The notes beneath the pieces were generated by a model. It was not told the origin of the DNA. It saw only the letters and a list, made by a program, of their open reading frames with translations, and ran no database searches. Position numbers and translations under genes: made by a program. This document shows, one piece after another, positions 23,299-31,226 of a DNA stretch of 45,711 nucleotides (positions are counted from its first letter, which is position 1; the number at the start of each line of letters is the position of its first letter). The DNA is from Methylobacterium sp. (GTDB lineage: Bacteria; Pseudomonadota; Alphaproteobacteria; Rhizobiales; Beijerinckiaceae). The stretch is taken from NCBI GenBank assembly GCA_013823325.1, contig PNLY01000040.1, forward strand, positions 1 through 45,711. Reading direction: 5' to 3'.

Positions 23299-23410
23299 CG
23301 GTCTTCCTCTCGCTTTCGGTCGTTGCTGCTTCGTCCGGCCTGACGAGAGATCTTTGACCAGGCCGCGCTTACACGGGCCCTACAGTTGAAAGATATCTGC
23401 CGAAACGATT

Positions 23411-23435
23411 GGAACATGCTCGGGCGGGACACGTT
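23411..23435 (+). promoter_or_regulatory. EcfG-type promoter of the second PRC-barrel gene
   Basis: GGAAC (23411-23415), 16 bases, CGTT (23432-23435), giving a leader of about 30 bases before the ATG at 23471. Confidence 0.75.
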
Positions 23436-23470
23436 GATGGCCCGGCTGGGATAAAAAGTTTGGAGAATTC

Positions 23471-23875
23471 ATGATGCGCAAATTGATCGTCGCTCTTGCC
23501 GTTGCCACGTCGTTCGTTGGAGCGACCGCTCTGCACGCGCAGACCGCGACGACTGCCACGCGCGAAGTCTACGTCAAGGCGATGCCTACCGACGTTCTGA
23601 GCAGCAACCTCATCGGTCTCAACGTTCACAACAATGCGAAGGAGACCGTCGGCGAGATCAAGGACCTCGTCGTCTCGAACGGCAACCTGTCCGGCCTGAT
23701 CCTCTCCGTCGGCGGTTTCCTCGGCATCGGCGAGCGCTATGTCGTCGTCACGCCTGCGGCCGTCAAAGTCGTCTACTCCGAGAACGACAAGAAGTGGTCG
23801 GCGACCATGGACACGACCAAGGACGCCCTGAAGGCTGCGCCGGAGTTCAAGTACGAAGGCCGCTGGAGCAAGTGA
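23471..23875 (+). CDS. Exported PRC-barrel domain protein
   Basis: This is a 134-residue protein with a Sec signal peptide (MMRKLIVALAVATSFVGATA, then LHAQ). The PRC-barrel follows at ~40-105: SNLIGLNVHNNAKETVGEIK, DLVVSNGNLSGLILSVGGFL, GIGERYVVVTPAAVKVVY. The VGGFLGIG strand is shared with the cytosolic paralogue 0.5 kb upstream, so the two may descend from one gene. The C-terminus (TTKDALKAAPEFKYEGRWSK) is typical of stress-linked alphaproteobacterial members. TTTGGAGAATTC precedes the ATG. An EcfG-type promoter lies upstream and a terminator downstream. Confidence 0.87.
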   Translation: MMRKLIVALAVATSFVGATALHAQTATTATREVYVKAMPTDVLSSNLIGLNVHNNAKETVGEIKDLVVSNGNLSGLILSVGGFLGIGERYVVVTPAAVKVVYSENDKKWSATMDTTKDALKAAPEFKYEGRWSK

Positions 23876-23950
23876 TCAAGTGATCCGGTCCGGTTGCCGG
23901 ACCTGAGCCAGACCGCTCGAGCCTGCGCTGTCCAGCCAAGGTTCGGGCGG

Positions 23951-23984
23951 AGGCCCGCTGCTCTCGACGGGCCGCGGGCCTTTT
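23951..23984 (+). terminator. Rho-independent terminator after the exported PRC-barrel gene
   Basis: AGGCCCGC (23951-23958) pairs with GCGGGCCT (23974-23981) and is followed by TTT. Confidence 0.8.
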
Positions 23985-24031
23985 CATTTCCTGATGCGAG
24001 AGCGACCAGCGCGCCAAGGCGGAGATCAAGA

Positions 24032-24277
24032 ATGACGAATCCGAGCGATCCCGACATTCGTGCCGCAAATGCGCGCGCGGAACACCAGAACGAGACGCCG
24101 GGCGGGGATGCCGTCACCCCCATGCATCCGGATCCTCACTCCAGTGCCGAGCCGGCTGTGGAAACGCCGGTAGAAGCGCGTCAGGGCTTTCTGGGCGTTC
24201 CGGTCTTGGCGGTGCTGATCGTCGGGCTGCTGCTGACCGGCATCGCGGGCTTCGCGGTCCACTTCGCCATGCGGTAA
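24032..24277 (+). CDS. Small single-pass membrane protein
   Basis: This is an 81-residue protein. The first ~50 residues are polar and proline/acid-rich, probably cytoplasmic and disordered (NPSDPDIRAANARAEHQNET). One transmembrane helix follows at ~55-77 (FLGVPVLAVLIVGLLLTGIA) with a short periplasmic end. GGAG lies before the ATG at 24032. The gene converges on the flavin oxidoreductase gene. No family is recognised; similar tail-anchored-like proteins are common in this order. Confidence 0.65.
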   Translation: MTNPSDPDIRAANARAEHQNETPGGDAVTPMHPDPHSSAEPAVETPVEARQGFLGVPVLAVLIVGLLLTGIAGFAVHFAMR

Positions 24278-24347
24278 TGCGGGAAGGCCTGCGCCCGCGG
24301 ATCGGTTCGTCCGAGCGGAATGTCCCGTGTCCCGACCTGGGCGGCCA

Positions 24348-25649
24348 TCAGCGCCCGAACCTGTCGAGCAGGCGGTTCCATCTCATGCCGAGGTCGAGCA
24401 CGGCGCTGCGGGCGAAATGGAAGGGGAAGGGCTTGATCGGCGTGTTCGGCAGGCCGGTCGCCTCCGGCTGGCCGGCGAGCTTGCGGCCGAGCCAGGCGCC
24501 GCATCGGTTCGCCAGTGCGACGCCGCGGCCATTGTAGCCGACCATGACGTGCAGCTCGTCGTCGAGCGCGTGATAATGCGGCAGGTAGTCGAAGGTGATG
24601 CCGACCAGCCCGGTCCAGCGATAGGCGATCGGCACGCCGCGCAGCGCCGGGAAGATGCCGTGCAGCACCTCTTCCAGCACCGAGTAATCGGCGATGTCGC
24701 GCGCGGTCTCGCGCGACGATAGGAACGAGGCGCGCCCGCCCAGCATCAGCCGTCCGTCCGGGCTGCGGCGGAAATAGAGCACCAGCCGGCGGCTGTCATA
24801 GACCGTCTCGCCGCCGGGCAGGATGCCGGCATGCTCCGGGCCGAGCGGCGCGGTCGCGATCTGGAAGCTGTTCACCGGCAGGAGAGACCGGGCGAGGCCG
24901 GGCACCAGCGTGTCGCTATAGGCATTGGTCGCGACGAGGACCTTGCGCGCGAGCAGCGCGCCCTCGGGCGTAGCGATGCGCCAGCGGCCGGCCTCGCGTC
25001 GCAGCGACAGGGCCGGCGAGCTCGGAAACAGCTCCGCGCCGGCGCGACGGGCCACACGGGCCAGCTCCCGGGCCAGGTCCAGCGGCTGGACGCTGGCGCC
25101 GCGCGGATCATGGAGGCCGCCGAGATAGCGCGTCGTGCCGACGCTCCGTTCGACATCGGCCGCGTCGAGATCCAGGGCGGCGATTCCGGCCTTGCGCAGC
25201 CCGGCGGCGGCCTGCCTTACCGTGGCGAGGGCGGCCGGATGATGCGCCAGGCGAAGCAGCCCCGGCCGGGCGAAGCGGCAGGAGAGGCCCTGGCGCTCGA
25301 CCAGCTCGGCGAGGAAATCGGGCGCCTCCTGCCCGAACCTGTAGAGCCCGCGCCCGGCGTCGCCAAAACGGGCCGTCAGCGCGGCTTCGTCGAGCTTGAC
25401 GCCGGGATTGACCTGCCCGCCATTGCGGCCGCTCGCGCCATAGCCGATCGGGCCGGCCTCGAGCAGCGCCACGGAGGCGCCGATCTCGGCCGCATGCAGC
25501 GCCGCGGACAGGCCGGTGAAGCCGCCGCCGACGATCGCGATCTCGACGCTGCGTTCGCCGGCGAGCGGCGGGGCCTCGAAGGGCTCGGCCGAGGCGGTGG
25601 CCAGCCACAGGCTGTCGGGCTGGGCGAGCGTCGCGGCGGCGTCGGCCAT
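24348..25649 (-). CDS. FAD-dependent amine/amino-acid oxidoreductase (PuuB/DadA-like)
   Basis: This is a 433-residue flavoprotein of the DAO family. The FAD motif is EIAIVGGGFTGLSAALHAAE near residues 38-57, followed by LEAGPIGYGASGRNGGQVNP (the GASGRNGGQ block typical of gamma-glutamylputrescine oxidase-like enzymes). Later blocks are VLVATNAYSDTLVPGLARSL and the C-terminal VMVGYNGRGVALANRCGAWL. The family oxidises secondary or primary amines or N-substituted amino acids. The start ATG 25649 lies two bases after the cupin stop. It is the last gene of a seven-gene minus-strand unit that starts at 31046, so the substrate probably arises from what that transporter imports. Confidence 0.85.
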   Translation of the reverse strand: MADAAATLAQPDSLWLATASAEPFEAPPLAGERSVEIAIVGGGFTGLSAALHAAEIGASVALLEAGPIGYGASGRNGGQVNPGVKLDEAALTARFGDAGRGLYRFGQEAPDFLAELVERQGLSCRFARPGLLRLAHHPAALATVRQAAAGLRKAGIAALDLDAADVERSVGTTRYLGGLHDPRGASVQPLDLARELARVARRAGAELFPSSPALSLRREAGRWRIATPEGALLARKVLVATNAYSDTLVPGLARSLLPVNSFQIATAPLGPEHAGILPGGETVYDSRRLVLYFRRSPDGRLMLGGRASFLSSRETARDIADYSVLEEVLHGIFPALRGVPIAYRWTGLVGITFDYLPHYHALDDELHVMVGYNGRGVALANRCGAWLGRKLAGQPEATGLPNTPIKPFPFHFARSAVLDLGMRWNRLLDRFGR

Positions 25650-25651
25650 GG

Positions 25652-25996
25652 TCAGCGCAGGCGCACGAAGAAGTGCTTGGCCATCGGCTCCAGCACTTCC
25701 CATGTCCCCTTGAAGCCGGGATTGATCACGAGCGTCGCGCCGGGCACGAGCTCGGTCCGGGAGCCGTCCTCGCCGCGTACCACGCCGCGGCCGGACAGGA
25801 TCGTCATGAACTCCCATTTGTCATAGGCGATCGTCCAGCAGCCGGGGGTCGACTCCCAGCGCCCGCTCGTCATGCCGTTCTCCGAGAGATAGAGCCAGCT
25901 GCGCCAGCTCGGCTGGCCGTGCAGGATGCGCTCGGGCGCCGGCGCGCTGTCGCGCGGCTCGGCGCTCGCCTCGTTGAAGTCGATGATCGTCGGCAT
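25652..25996 (-). CDS. Cupin-domain protein (DUF861/EutQ-like)
   Basis: This is a 114-residue single-domain cupin. Motifs include GMTSGRWESTPGCWTIAYDK, EFMTILSGRGVVRGEDG, and the second motif PGATLVINPGFKGTWEVLEP. This pattern fits the cupin_3 (DUF861) group that includes (S)-ureidoglycine aminohydrolase-type and EutQ domains. The metal ligands of this group are less regular than in classical cupins. It sits between the transporter ATPase and the flavin oxidoreductase in a tight operon and is often found next to such oxidoreductases. The role is not established. Confidence 0.8.
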   Translation of the reverse strand: MPTIIDFNEASAEPRDSAPAPERILHGQPSWRSWLYLSENGMTSGRWESTPGCWTIAYDKWEFMTILSGRGVVRGEDGSRTELVPGATLVINPGFKGTWEVLEPMAKHFFVRLR

Positions 25997-26021
25997 GGAG
26001 AGGGCTCGCTGTTGGATTTGG

Positions 26022-27113
26022 TCAGCGCGGTGGGAAGAGCAGGGCATCCCGCTCGTTCCAGCTGAGTCGGACGGTGTCGCCCGTCTTGAAGCGCGCGGCC
26101 TCGCTGACGCGTCCGTCACGGACGATCATCGGGCCGAGCTCGGTATCGATGGTCAGGCGCACGGTCGCGCCCATGAATTCGCGCAGGGCGACGCGGCCGG
26201 GAATGGCGTTGCAGGGCGGCGTATCCTGCAAGGCGGCGAGCCGCAGCACCTCGGGGCGGATCGCCATCACCGCCTGCGCCTGCGCGGGCGGCGCCCCGGG
26301 GGAGGTGGTCGCGGTGAACAGCGCGCCGGGGATGCCCGCCGGAGCGACGGTGGCGAGCGGGCCGTCCTGGCCGCGCATCGTCACGTCGATGAAGTTCGAT
26401 TCGCCGACGAAGCCGGCGACGAAGGCCGAGGCCGGGTTCTCGTAGATCTCGTCGGGCGTCGCGAGCTGGCAGATCTTGCCTTCCGCCATCACGGCGATCC
26501 GGTCGGACAGCGCCAGTGCCTCCTCCTGATCATGCGTGACATAGAGCACCGTCACGCCGAGATCGCGCTGGATGCGCTTGATCTCGGTCTGGAGCTGGTC
26601 GCGCAGGCTCCGGTCGAGCGCGCCGAGCGGCTCGTCCATCAGCAGCACCGGCGGCTCGAAGACGAGGGCCCGGGCGAGCGCGACGCGCTGCTGCTGCCCG
26701 CCCGACAGCTCGGCGATCCGGCGCGTCGCGAGATGGCCGAGCGAGACGATCTCGAGCACCCGGCCGATCGCCTTCTCGATCGCCGGCCGCGCCCATTTGC
26801 GCATGCGCAGGGGGAAGGCGACGTTCTCGAAGACGTTGAGATGCGGGAACAGCGCATAGTTCTGGAAGACGACGCCGAGGTCGCGTTTTTCCGGCGGCAG
26901 ATTTGCGATGTCGCGGCCGTCGATCGCGATGCGCCCGGCATCGAGCTCGACGAAGCCGGCGACCGCCATCAGCGTCGTCGTCTTGCCGGAGCCGCTGAGG
27001 CCGAGCAGGGTGACGAACTCGCCCGGCGCGACGTCGAGCGAGACATCGTCGACCGCGACGAAATCGCTGTAGCGCTTGCTGAGATGGCTGATCTGGACGG
27101 CGGCGCCGGTCAT
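26022..27113 (-). CDS. ABC transporter ATPase, PotA-like (module 1)
   Basis: This is a 363-residue importer ATPase. Walker A is GLSGSGKTTT near residues 39-48, then the Q-loop VVFQNYALFPHLNVFENVAF, the signature LSGGQQQRVALARAL and Walker B VLLMDEPLGALDRSL, with the H-loop YVTHDQEEAL. A C-terminal TOBE-type regulatory region occupies ~280-363. Length and motifs fit the polyamine/opine/Fe3+ (PotA/UgpC) group. The ATG at 27113 was chosen; a GTG at 27134 overlapping the M24 stop would add seven residues. It energises the two permeases at 28335-29959. Confidence 0.92.
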   Translation of the reverse strand: MTGAAVQISHLSKRYSDFVAVDDVSLDVAPGEFVTLLGLSGSGKTTTLMAVAGFVELDAGRIAIDGRDIANLPPEKRDLGVVFQNYALFPHLNVFENVAFPLRMRKWARPAIEKAIGRVLEIVSLGHLATRRIAELSGGQQQRVALARALVFEPPVLLMDEPLGALDRSLRDQLQTEIKRIQRDLGVTVLYVTHDQEEALALSDRIAVMAEGKICQLATPDEIYENPASAFVAGFVGESNFIDVTMRGQDGPLATVAPAGIPGALFTATTSPGAPPAQAQAVMAIRPEVLRLAALQDTPPCNAIPGRVALREFMGATVRLTIDTELGPMIVRDGRVSEAARFKTGDTVRLSWNERDALLFPPR

Positions 27114-27130
27114 GCTCTTAGTCCTGCCGC

Positions 27131-28330
27131 TCACCAGAACCGCGTCGTCGCGTCGGTCAGGCGCTCATAGCCGTCCGGCGTGATCAGCACGGATTCCTCG
27201 TAGTCGCCGAGATAGCCGTCCTGCATGATCGTGCGCTCGACCGAGAGCACCATGTTGGGAACGATCGGCGTCGCCACGCCGCGCGCCAGCCAGGGATCGT
27301 CCCAGCCCAGTCCGATGCCGTGGCCCATCGCCGAGAACACGCCGTCGACGGCAAAACCCATGGATTTCTGCTTGTCGAGGCCGGCTGCGCCGAGATCGCC
27401 CGCGGTGGCGCCGGGGCGGATCGCGGCCAGCGTCGCCTCGATGCTGGCGATGGCCGATTCGAACAGCTCGACCTGTCGGTTGGTGACCGGGCCGACGGCC
27501 TTGGAGCGCGCGAGGTCGAAGACATAGCCGTCGACCGCCCCCGAGATGCCGAGCCGGATCCAGTCGCCGTCGGCGAGGCGCTTGTCGGAGCCCCAGGTCG
27601 GGAAGTTGCTTTTGGCAAAGCGCGAGGGATCGCCGCCCCGGCCCGAGGCCATGAAGGAGTTGTAGAGCATGCCGCCGGCGGGAACGAGATAGTTCAGGCC
27701 GGCCGCGACGACGTCGCCATGCGAGGCGCCGGTGACCGCGGCGTCCATCATCGCCTCGATCATGCGCGAGCCGATCGCGGAGGCACGGCGCAGCAGGGCG
27801 ATCTCGGCCGGCGACTTGATCGAGCGCAGGTTCATCAGCAGGTCGTCGGCAGGCTCGATCACGAGTTCGGGCAGGGCAACCCGCAGCTTGTTCAGCATGG
27901 TGAAGGTCAGCACGTCTCCGCCGACGAGGCCGATGCGCGCGCTGCCGAGCCCGGCCGTCTTCAGCGCCTTGACGGCATCGTCCAGCACGAAATCGGAATA
28001 GGTCACGCGGCCGTCGGCGAGCCGGATGCGCCCGTCGTCGGGCACATCGATGACGAGCTCGGGGACCTCGTCCACCGGCAGGATCAGGAAGGTATGGGCG
28101 CGTGCCGACCAGTTCCCCTCGAAATCCGGGATGAAGGGGAAATGCGTGTAGAAATTCGTGAGGTAGAGCACGTCGGCATAGCGATCGAGCGTACCGCCGC
28201 CACGCGAGCAGACCAGCAGGCCGGCGAGCCCGCGCGCCCTGGCGGCCGCAGCCGCCCGCCGGCGGCGCTCGGCGAATTCCTCTGCCGGGACGGTCGGCTT
28301 TGCGACCGGTGCGGTTGCGTCTGCAGTCAT
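27131..28330 (-). CDS. M24-family (creatinase/aminopeptidase P-like) protein lacking one metal ligand
   Basis: This is a 399-residue protein with an N-terminal creatinase_N-type domain (~20-160) and a C-terminal pita-bread domain. In M24 metallopeptidases two metals are held by Asp, Asp, His, Glu, Glu. Here the second Asp (GYVFDLARS), the His (AMGHGIGLGWDD) and both Glu (SVERTIM and YEESVL) can be seen. The first Asp position is glycine in IRLGISG. Creatinase keeps this fold but works without metal, so the protein may be a non-peptidase hydrolase of creatine-like or other guanidino/amide compounds. A true Xaa-Pro peptidase role is less likely. It is embedded in the ABC transporter operon five bases before the permease gene end. 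Confidence 0.82.
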   Translation of the reverse strand: MTADATAPVAKPTVPAEEFAERRRRAAAAARARGLAGLLVCSRGGGTLDRYADVLYLTNFYTHFPFIPDFEGNWSARAHTFLILPVDEVPELVIDVPDDGRIRLADGRVTYSDFVLDDAVKALKTAGLGSARIGLVGGDVLTFTMLNKLRVALPELVIEPADDLLMNLRSIKSPAEIALLRRASAIGSRMIEAMMDAAVTGASHGDVVAAGLNYLVPAGGMLYNSFMASGRGGDPSRFAKSNFPTWGSDKRLADGDWIRLGISGAVDGYVFDLARSKAVGPVTNRQVELFESAIASIEATLAAIRPGATAGDLGAAGLDKQKSMGFAVDGVFSAMGHGIGLGWDDPWLARGVATPIVPNMVLSVERTIMQDGYLGDYEESVLITPDGYERLTDATTRFW

Positions 28331-28334
28331 CGGA

Positions 28335-29111
28335 TCATTTCCGCTTGAGGAACCAGAACAAGGCGAGCAGCAGGCAGGAGACCAGCAGCAGCAGGCAGGA
28401 GGCGGCTGCGACGATCGGGCTGATCTCGAAACGGATGCCGCTCCACATCTGCACCGGCAGGGTGGTCGCGCCCGAGCCGCTGACGAAGAGGGCGACGACG
28501 ACCTCGTCGAAGCTGGTCAGGAAGGCGAAGATGGCGCCAGCCGCGATGCCGGGGGCCAGCACCGGCAGCGTCACGCGCAGGAAGGCGACGAGCGGCGTGG
28601 CGCCGAGGCTGCGCGCGGCGTTGACCATGCGCCAGTCCATCGACTGCGCGACGGCCGAGACGTTGATGACGACGAAGGGCAGCGCCAGGATGGTGTGCGC
28701 CAGCACGAGGCCGGGCACCGTCGCGACCAGCCCGAGCTTGGCGAAGGGTGAATAGAGCGCGGCGGCGGTGATGATCGTCGGCACGATCATCGGCAGCAGG
28801 AAGAAGAAGCTGACGAGCCGGTTGGCCCGGCGCGACAGGCGCACCAGCCCGAGCGCGATCATGCTCCCCAGCAGGGTCGCGAGCACGGTCGTGGTGACGG
28901 CGACGATCGTGCTCGTGATCAGCGAGCCGTACCATTCCGGCCGCTCGAAGAAGGCCTCGTACCAGCGCCCCGAGAAGCCGCGCGGCGGAAAGGTGATGAA
29001 ATCCGTCTGCGTGAACGAGATCGGCGTGACGATCAGCGTCGGCATGATCAGGAACAGGCAGAGCAGGCCCGCCGCGCCGGACAGGATGCCGTTGCCGAGA
29101 CCCTTGGTCAT
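28335..29111 (-). CDS. ABC transporter permease, PotC-like (module 1)
   Basis: This is a 258-residue inner-membrane permease with six helices. The BPD_transp_1 coupling loop reads NAARSLGATPLVAFLRVTLP, the EAA-type motif that docks on the ATPase. The first helix is GAAGLLCLFLIMPTLIVTPI, and the periplasmic loop holds FPPRGFSGRWYEAFFERPEW, typical of PotC-like subunits. Its ATG (29111) overlaps the stop of the first permease (ATGA), as is usual for paired subunits. Confidence 0.92.
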   Translation of the reverse strand: MTKGLGNGILSGAAGLLCLFLIMPTLIVTPISFTQTDFITFPPRGFSGRWYEAFFERPEWYGSLITSTIVAVTTTVLATLLGSMIALGLVRLSRRANRLVSFFFLLPMIVPTIITAAALYSPFAKLGLVATVPGLVLAHTILALPFVVINVSAVAQSMDWRMVNAARSLGATPLVAFLRVTLPVLAPGIAAGAIFAFLTSFDEVVVALFVSGSGATTLPVQMWSGIRFEISPIVAAASCLLLLVSCLLLALFWFLKRK

Positions 29112-29959
29112 CGCGCACCCCAGAGGCGGCCGAGGCCGAAGAAGCGGTCGCCGATCCAGTAGAGCGTGACCGTGGCGGCGAGCAGCACGGTCGAGAGCGC
29201 GGCGGCGAAAGGCCAGTTCAGCGTCTGGTTGACGTTGAACTCGATCAATTGCGCGAGCAGCAGGTCGCGCGGGCCGCCCAGGATCGCCGGCACCACGAAG
29301 AAGCCGAGGCTGAGCATGAAGACGAGCAGGAAGCCGCCGAGCACGCCGGGCAGCGTCAGCGGCACATAGACCTTGAGGAAGGCCTGGGTGGGCGAGGCGC
29401 CGAGCGAGCGCGCCGCCCGCACCACCGCCGGGTCGAGCCGGCTCATCACGGCGGCGAGCGGCAGGACCATGTAGGGCAGCATGATCTGCGTCATCCCGAT
29501 CAAGACGCCGGTGGTGTTGTAGACCAGCGGCACCGCCCCCTCGATCAGGCCAAGTTGGCGCAGGAGCCCGTTGATGACGCCCTGGGGGTTGAGCAGGATG
29601 ATCCAGCCATAGGTCCGCACCAAGAGATTGGTCCAGAACGGGATCAGGATGCAGACCAGGATCACCGCCTTGCCGATCCCTCCGGCGCGGTTGAGCTGAT
29701 AGGCCAGCGGATAGCCCAGCAGCACGCACAGCATCGCCGTCTGCGCGCTCAGCAGCAGCGTCCGCCCGACGACGCGCAGATAGGTCGGTTCGGTGAAAAT
29801 CTTCACATAATGCACGAGCGCGCCGGCGCGATCGCCGAAGCTGGTCGCGACCAGTTGCGCGACGGGCCAGACGAACAGGCCTGCGACGAGCAGGAAACCC
29901 GGCAGGATCAGGGCCGCCGGGACGGCGCTGCGCAATCTGGCGGGCATCGCCGCTCCCAT
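29108..29959 (-). CDS. ABC transporter permease, PotB-like (module 1)
   Basis: This is a 283-residue inner-membrane permease with six helices and the coupling motif RAARSLGASPTQAFLKVYVP. The loop FWTNLLVRTYGWIILLNPQG is typical for PotB-like subunits. The ATG at 29959 is used; an ATG at 29947 with GGGAGCG five bases upstream is equally plausible and removes four residues. It follows the solute-binding protein gene by 13 bases and forms the membrane channel with the 28335-29111 product. Confidence 0.92.
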   Translation of the reverse strand: MGAAMPARLRSAVPAALILPGFLLVAGLFVWPVAQLVATSFGDRAGALVHYVKIFTEPTYLRVVGRTLLLSAQTAMLCVLLGYPLAYQLNRAGGIGKAVILVCILIPFWTNLLVRTYGWIILLNPQGVINGLLRQLGLIEGAVPLVYNTTGVLIGMTQIMLPYMVLPLAAVMSRLDPAVVRAARSLGASPTQAFLKVYVPLTLPGVLGGFLLVFMLSLGFFVVPAILGGPRDLLLAQLIEFNVNQTLNWPFAAALSTVLLAATVTLYWIGDRFFGLGRLWGAR

Positions 29960-29972
29960 CGCCCCGCTCCGC

Positions 29973-31046
29973 TCAGGACAGCTTCCAGGCGTTCACTTTT
30001 TCGGTCGCGGCGGCGAGATTGGCGCCCCACCATTTCTCGCCCATCACCACGGCGTCCTTCATCTGCGGGCCGCCGGAGAGGATGGCGGCGCGCTCGGCCG
30101 GGATCATTTCGAAGGCCTTGGGGACGACGGGGCCGTAGGTATAGGCCTTGGCGATCGCGGCCTGTGCGTCTGGCGTCAGCGCGAAGGCCAGGAACTGCAT
30201 CGCCTGCTTGGCGCGCGGCGCGCCCTTCGGCACCACCATCGCCGACCAGGTCAGGAAGGCGAGGTTGTTGGCGATCTCGATCGGTGCGCCGTTCTTCTTG
30301 GCGCTCAGCGCCCGCCCGTCCGGGACGAGGCCGATCACGGCCTGGCCGTCCGTGATGAACTGCTCGGCCTGGGCATTGGTCTCGTAGAACAAGATATCGT
30401 CGCGGATCGTCGACAGCTTCTTCAGCGCGCGCTCGATGTCGAGCGGATAGAGCGCCGAGGGGGCGACGCCGTCGGCGAGCAGGGCGGCCTCCAGGAAGGC
30501 GCCGTTCGCCTTCGAATAGAAGGCACGCTTGCCGGGGAATTTCTTGGTGTCGAAGACATCCGCGAAGGTCGCCGGGCCGGGCGAGAACTTCTTATTGTAG
30601 GCGATCAGCCGCGAGAACAGCACCTGGGGCACCGAATAGGGCGTCACCAGATCGTTGCCGGTCATGATCGGCGTCTTGTCGACGACGCCGAAGTCGATCG
30701 GCTCCAGCAGCTTCTTCTCGGGGCCGATCCACTGGAAGTCCGGCAGCACCTCGACGATGTCCCACTCTGTCTTGCCGGCCTCGACCATCGCCTGGATGCG
30801 CCCATAAGCGTTGCCCGAGACGGTCCGGATGCCGATGCCGGTCTTCTGCGTGAACGGCTTGAACCAGGCCTCGCGCATCGCCGCCTCCCAGGAGCCGCCC
30901 CAGCTCGCGAAGACGAGCTCGCCGGACTGCGCCTTCAGGATCGACGGCGCTGCGACGGAGGCCAGAGCAGCCGTCGACAGCTTGAGGAGATCGCGGCGGC
31001 TGGCGCCGCGATGGGGCCGGGATGTCCAGTCGCGAGGGGACGTCAT
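29973..31046 (-). CDS. ABC transporter solute-binding protein, Tat-exported (module 1)
   Basis: This is a 357-residue periplasmic protein. The N-terminus carries a twin-arginine signal (ASRRDLLKLSTAALASVAAP), an unusual route shared with the binding protein of module 2. The mature part starts near GELVFASWGGSWEAAMREAW, the SBP_bac_8/PotD-type opening. The set with PotA/B/C-like partners indicates spermidine/putrescine- or opine-like import, but ligand identity cannot be read. AAGGAG precedes the ATG at 31046. It is the first gene of the seven-gene unit and is divergent from the GntR-type gene. Confidence 0.9.
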   Translation of the reverse strand: MTSPRDWTSRPHRGASRRDLLKLSTAALASVAAPSILKAQSGELVFASWGGSWEAAMREAWFKPFTQKTGIGIRTVSGNAYGRIQAMVEAGKTEWDIVEVLPDFQWIGPEKKLLEPIDFGVVDKTPIMTGNDLVTPYSVPQVLFSRLIAYNKKFSPGPATFADVFDTKKFPGKRAFYSKANGAFLEAALLADGVAPSALYPLDIERALKKLSTIRDDILFYETNAQAEQFITDGQAVIGLVPDGRALSAKKNGAPIEIANNLAFLTWSAMVVPKGAPRAKQAMQFLAFALTPDAQAAIAKAYTYGPVVPKAFEMIPAERAAILSGGPQMKDAVVMGEKWWGANLAAATEKVNAWKLS

Positions 31047-31092
31047 GGGGCACTCCTTCGGTCGCGCCTTGCAAGGTTTGCGTGTAAGGCGT

Positions 31093-31115
31093 ATTGGTAT
31101 GAACCAATCCATACC
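31093..31115. promoter_or_regulatory. Palindromic operator candidate 1 for the GntR-type regulator
   Basis: Two overlapping palindromes occur: ATTGGT-ATGA-ACCAAT (31093-31108) and GGTATG-N8-CATACC (31096-31115). They lie 47 bases before the binding-protein gene, where a repressor would block transcription. Confidence 0.6.
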
Positions 31116-31190
31116 ATATCAGGTTACGCAGGCGATCAAATGCTGTAAAGAAGAATTTATAGTCAGAAATTTCCGGCTTGCGGCGCCTAA

Positions 31191-31212
31191 ATTGGTATGA
31201 TTGGTATGGATA
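31191..31212. promoter_or_regulatory. Operator candidate 2 before the GntR-type gene
   Basis: ATTGGTATGATTGGTATGG carries two TTGGTATG half-sites as a direct repeat, the same half-site as in operator 1. It lies 15 bases upstream of the regulator start, suggesting autoregulation. Confidence 0.55.
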
Positions 31213-31226
31213 CAGGAGGCGCGAGC

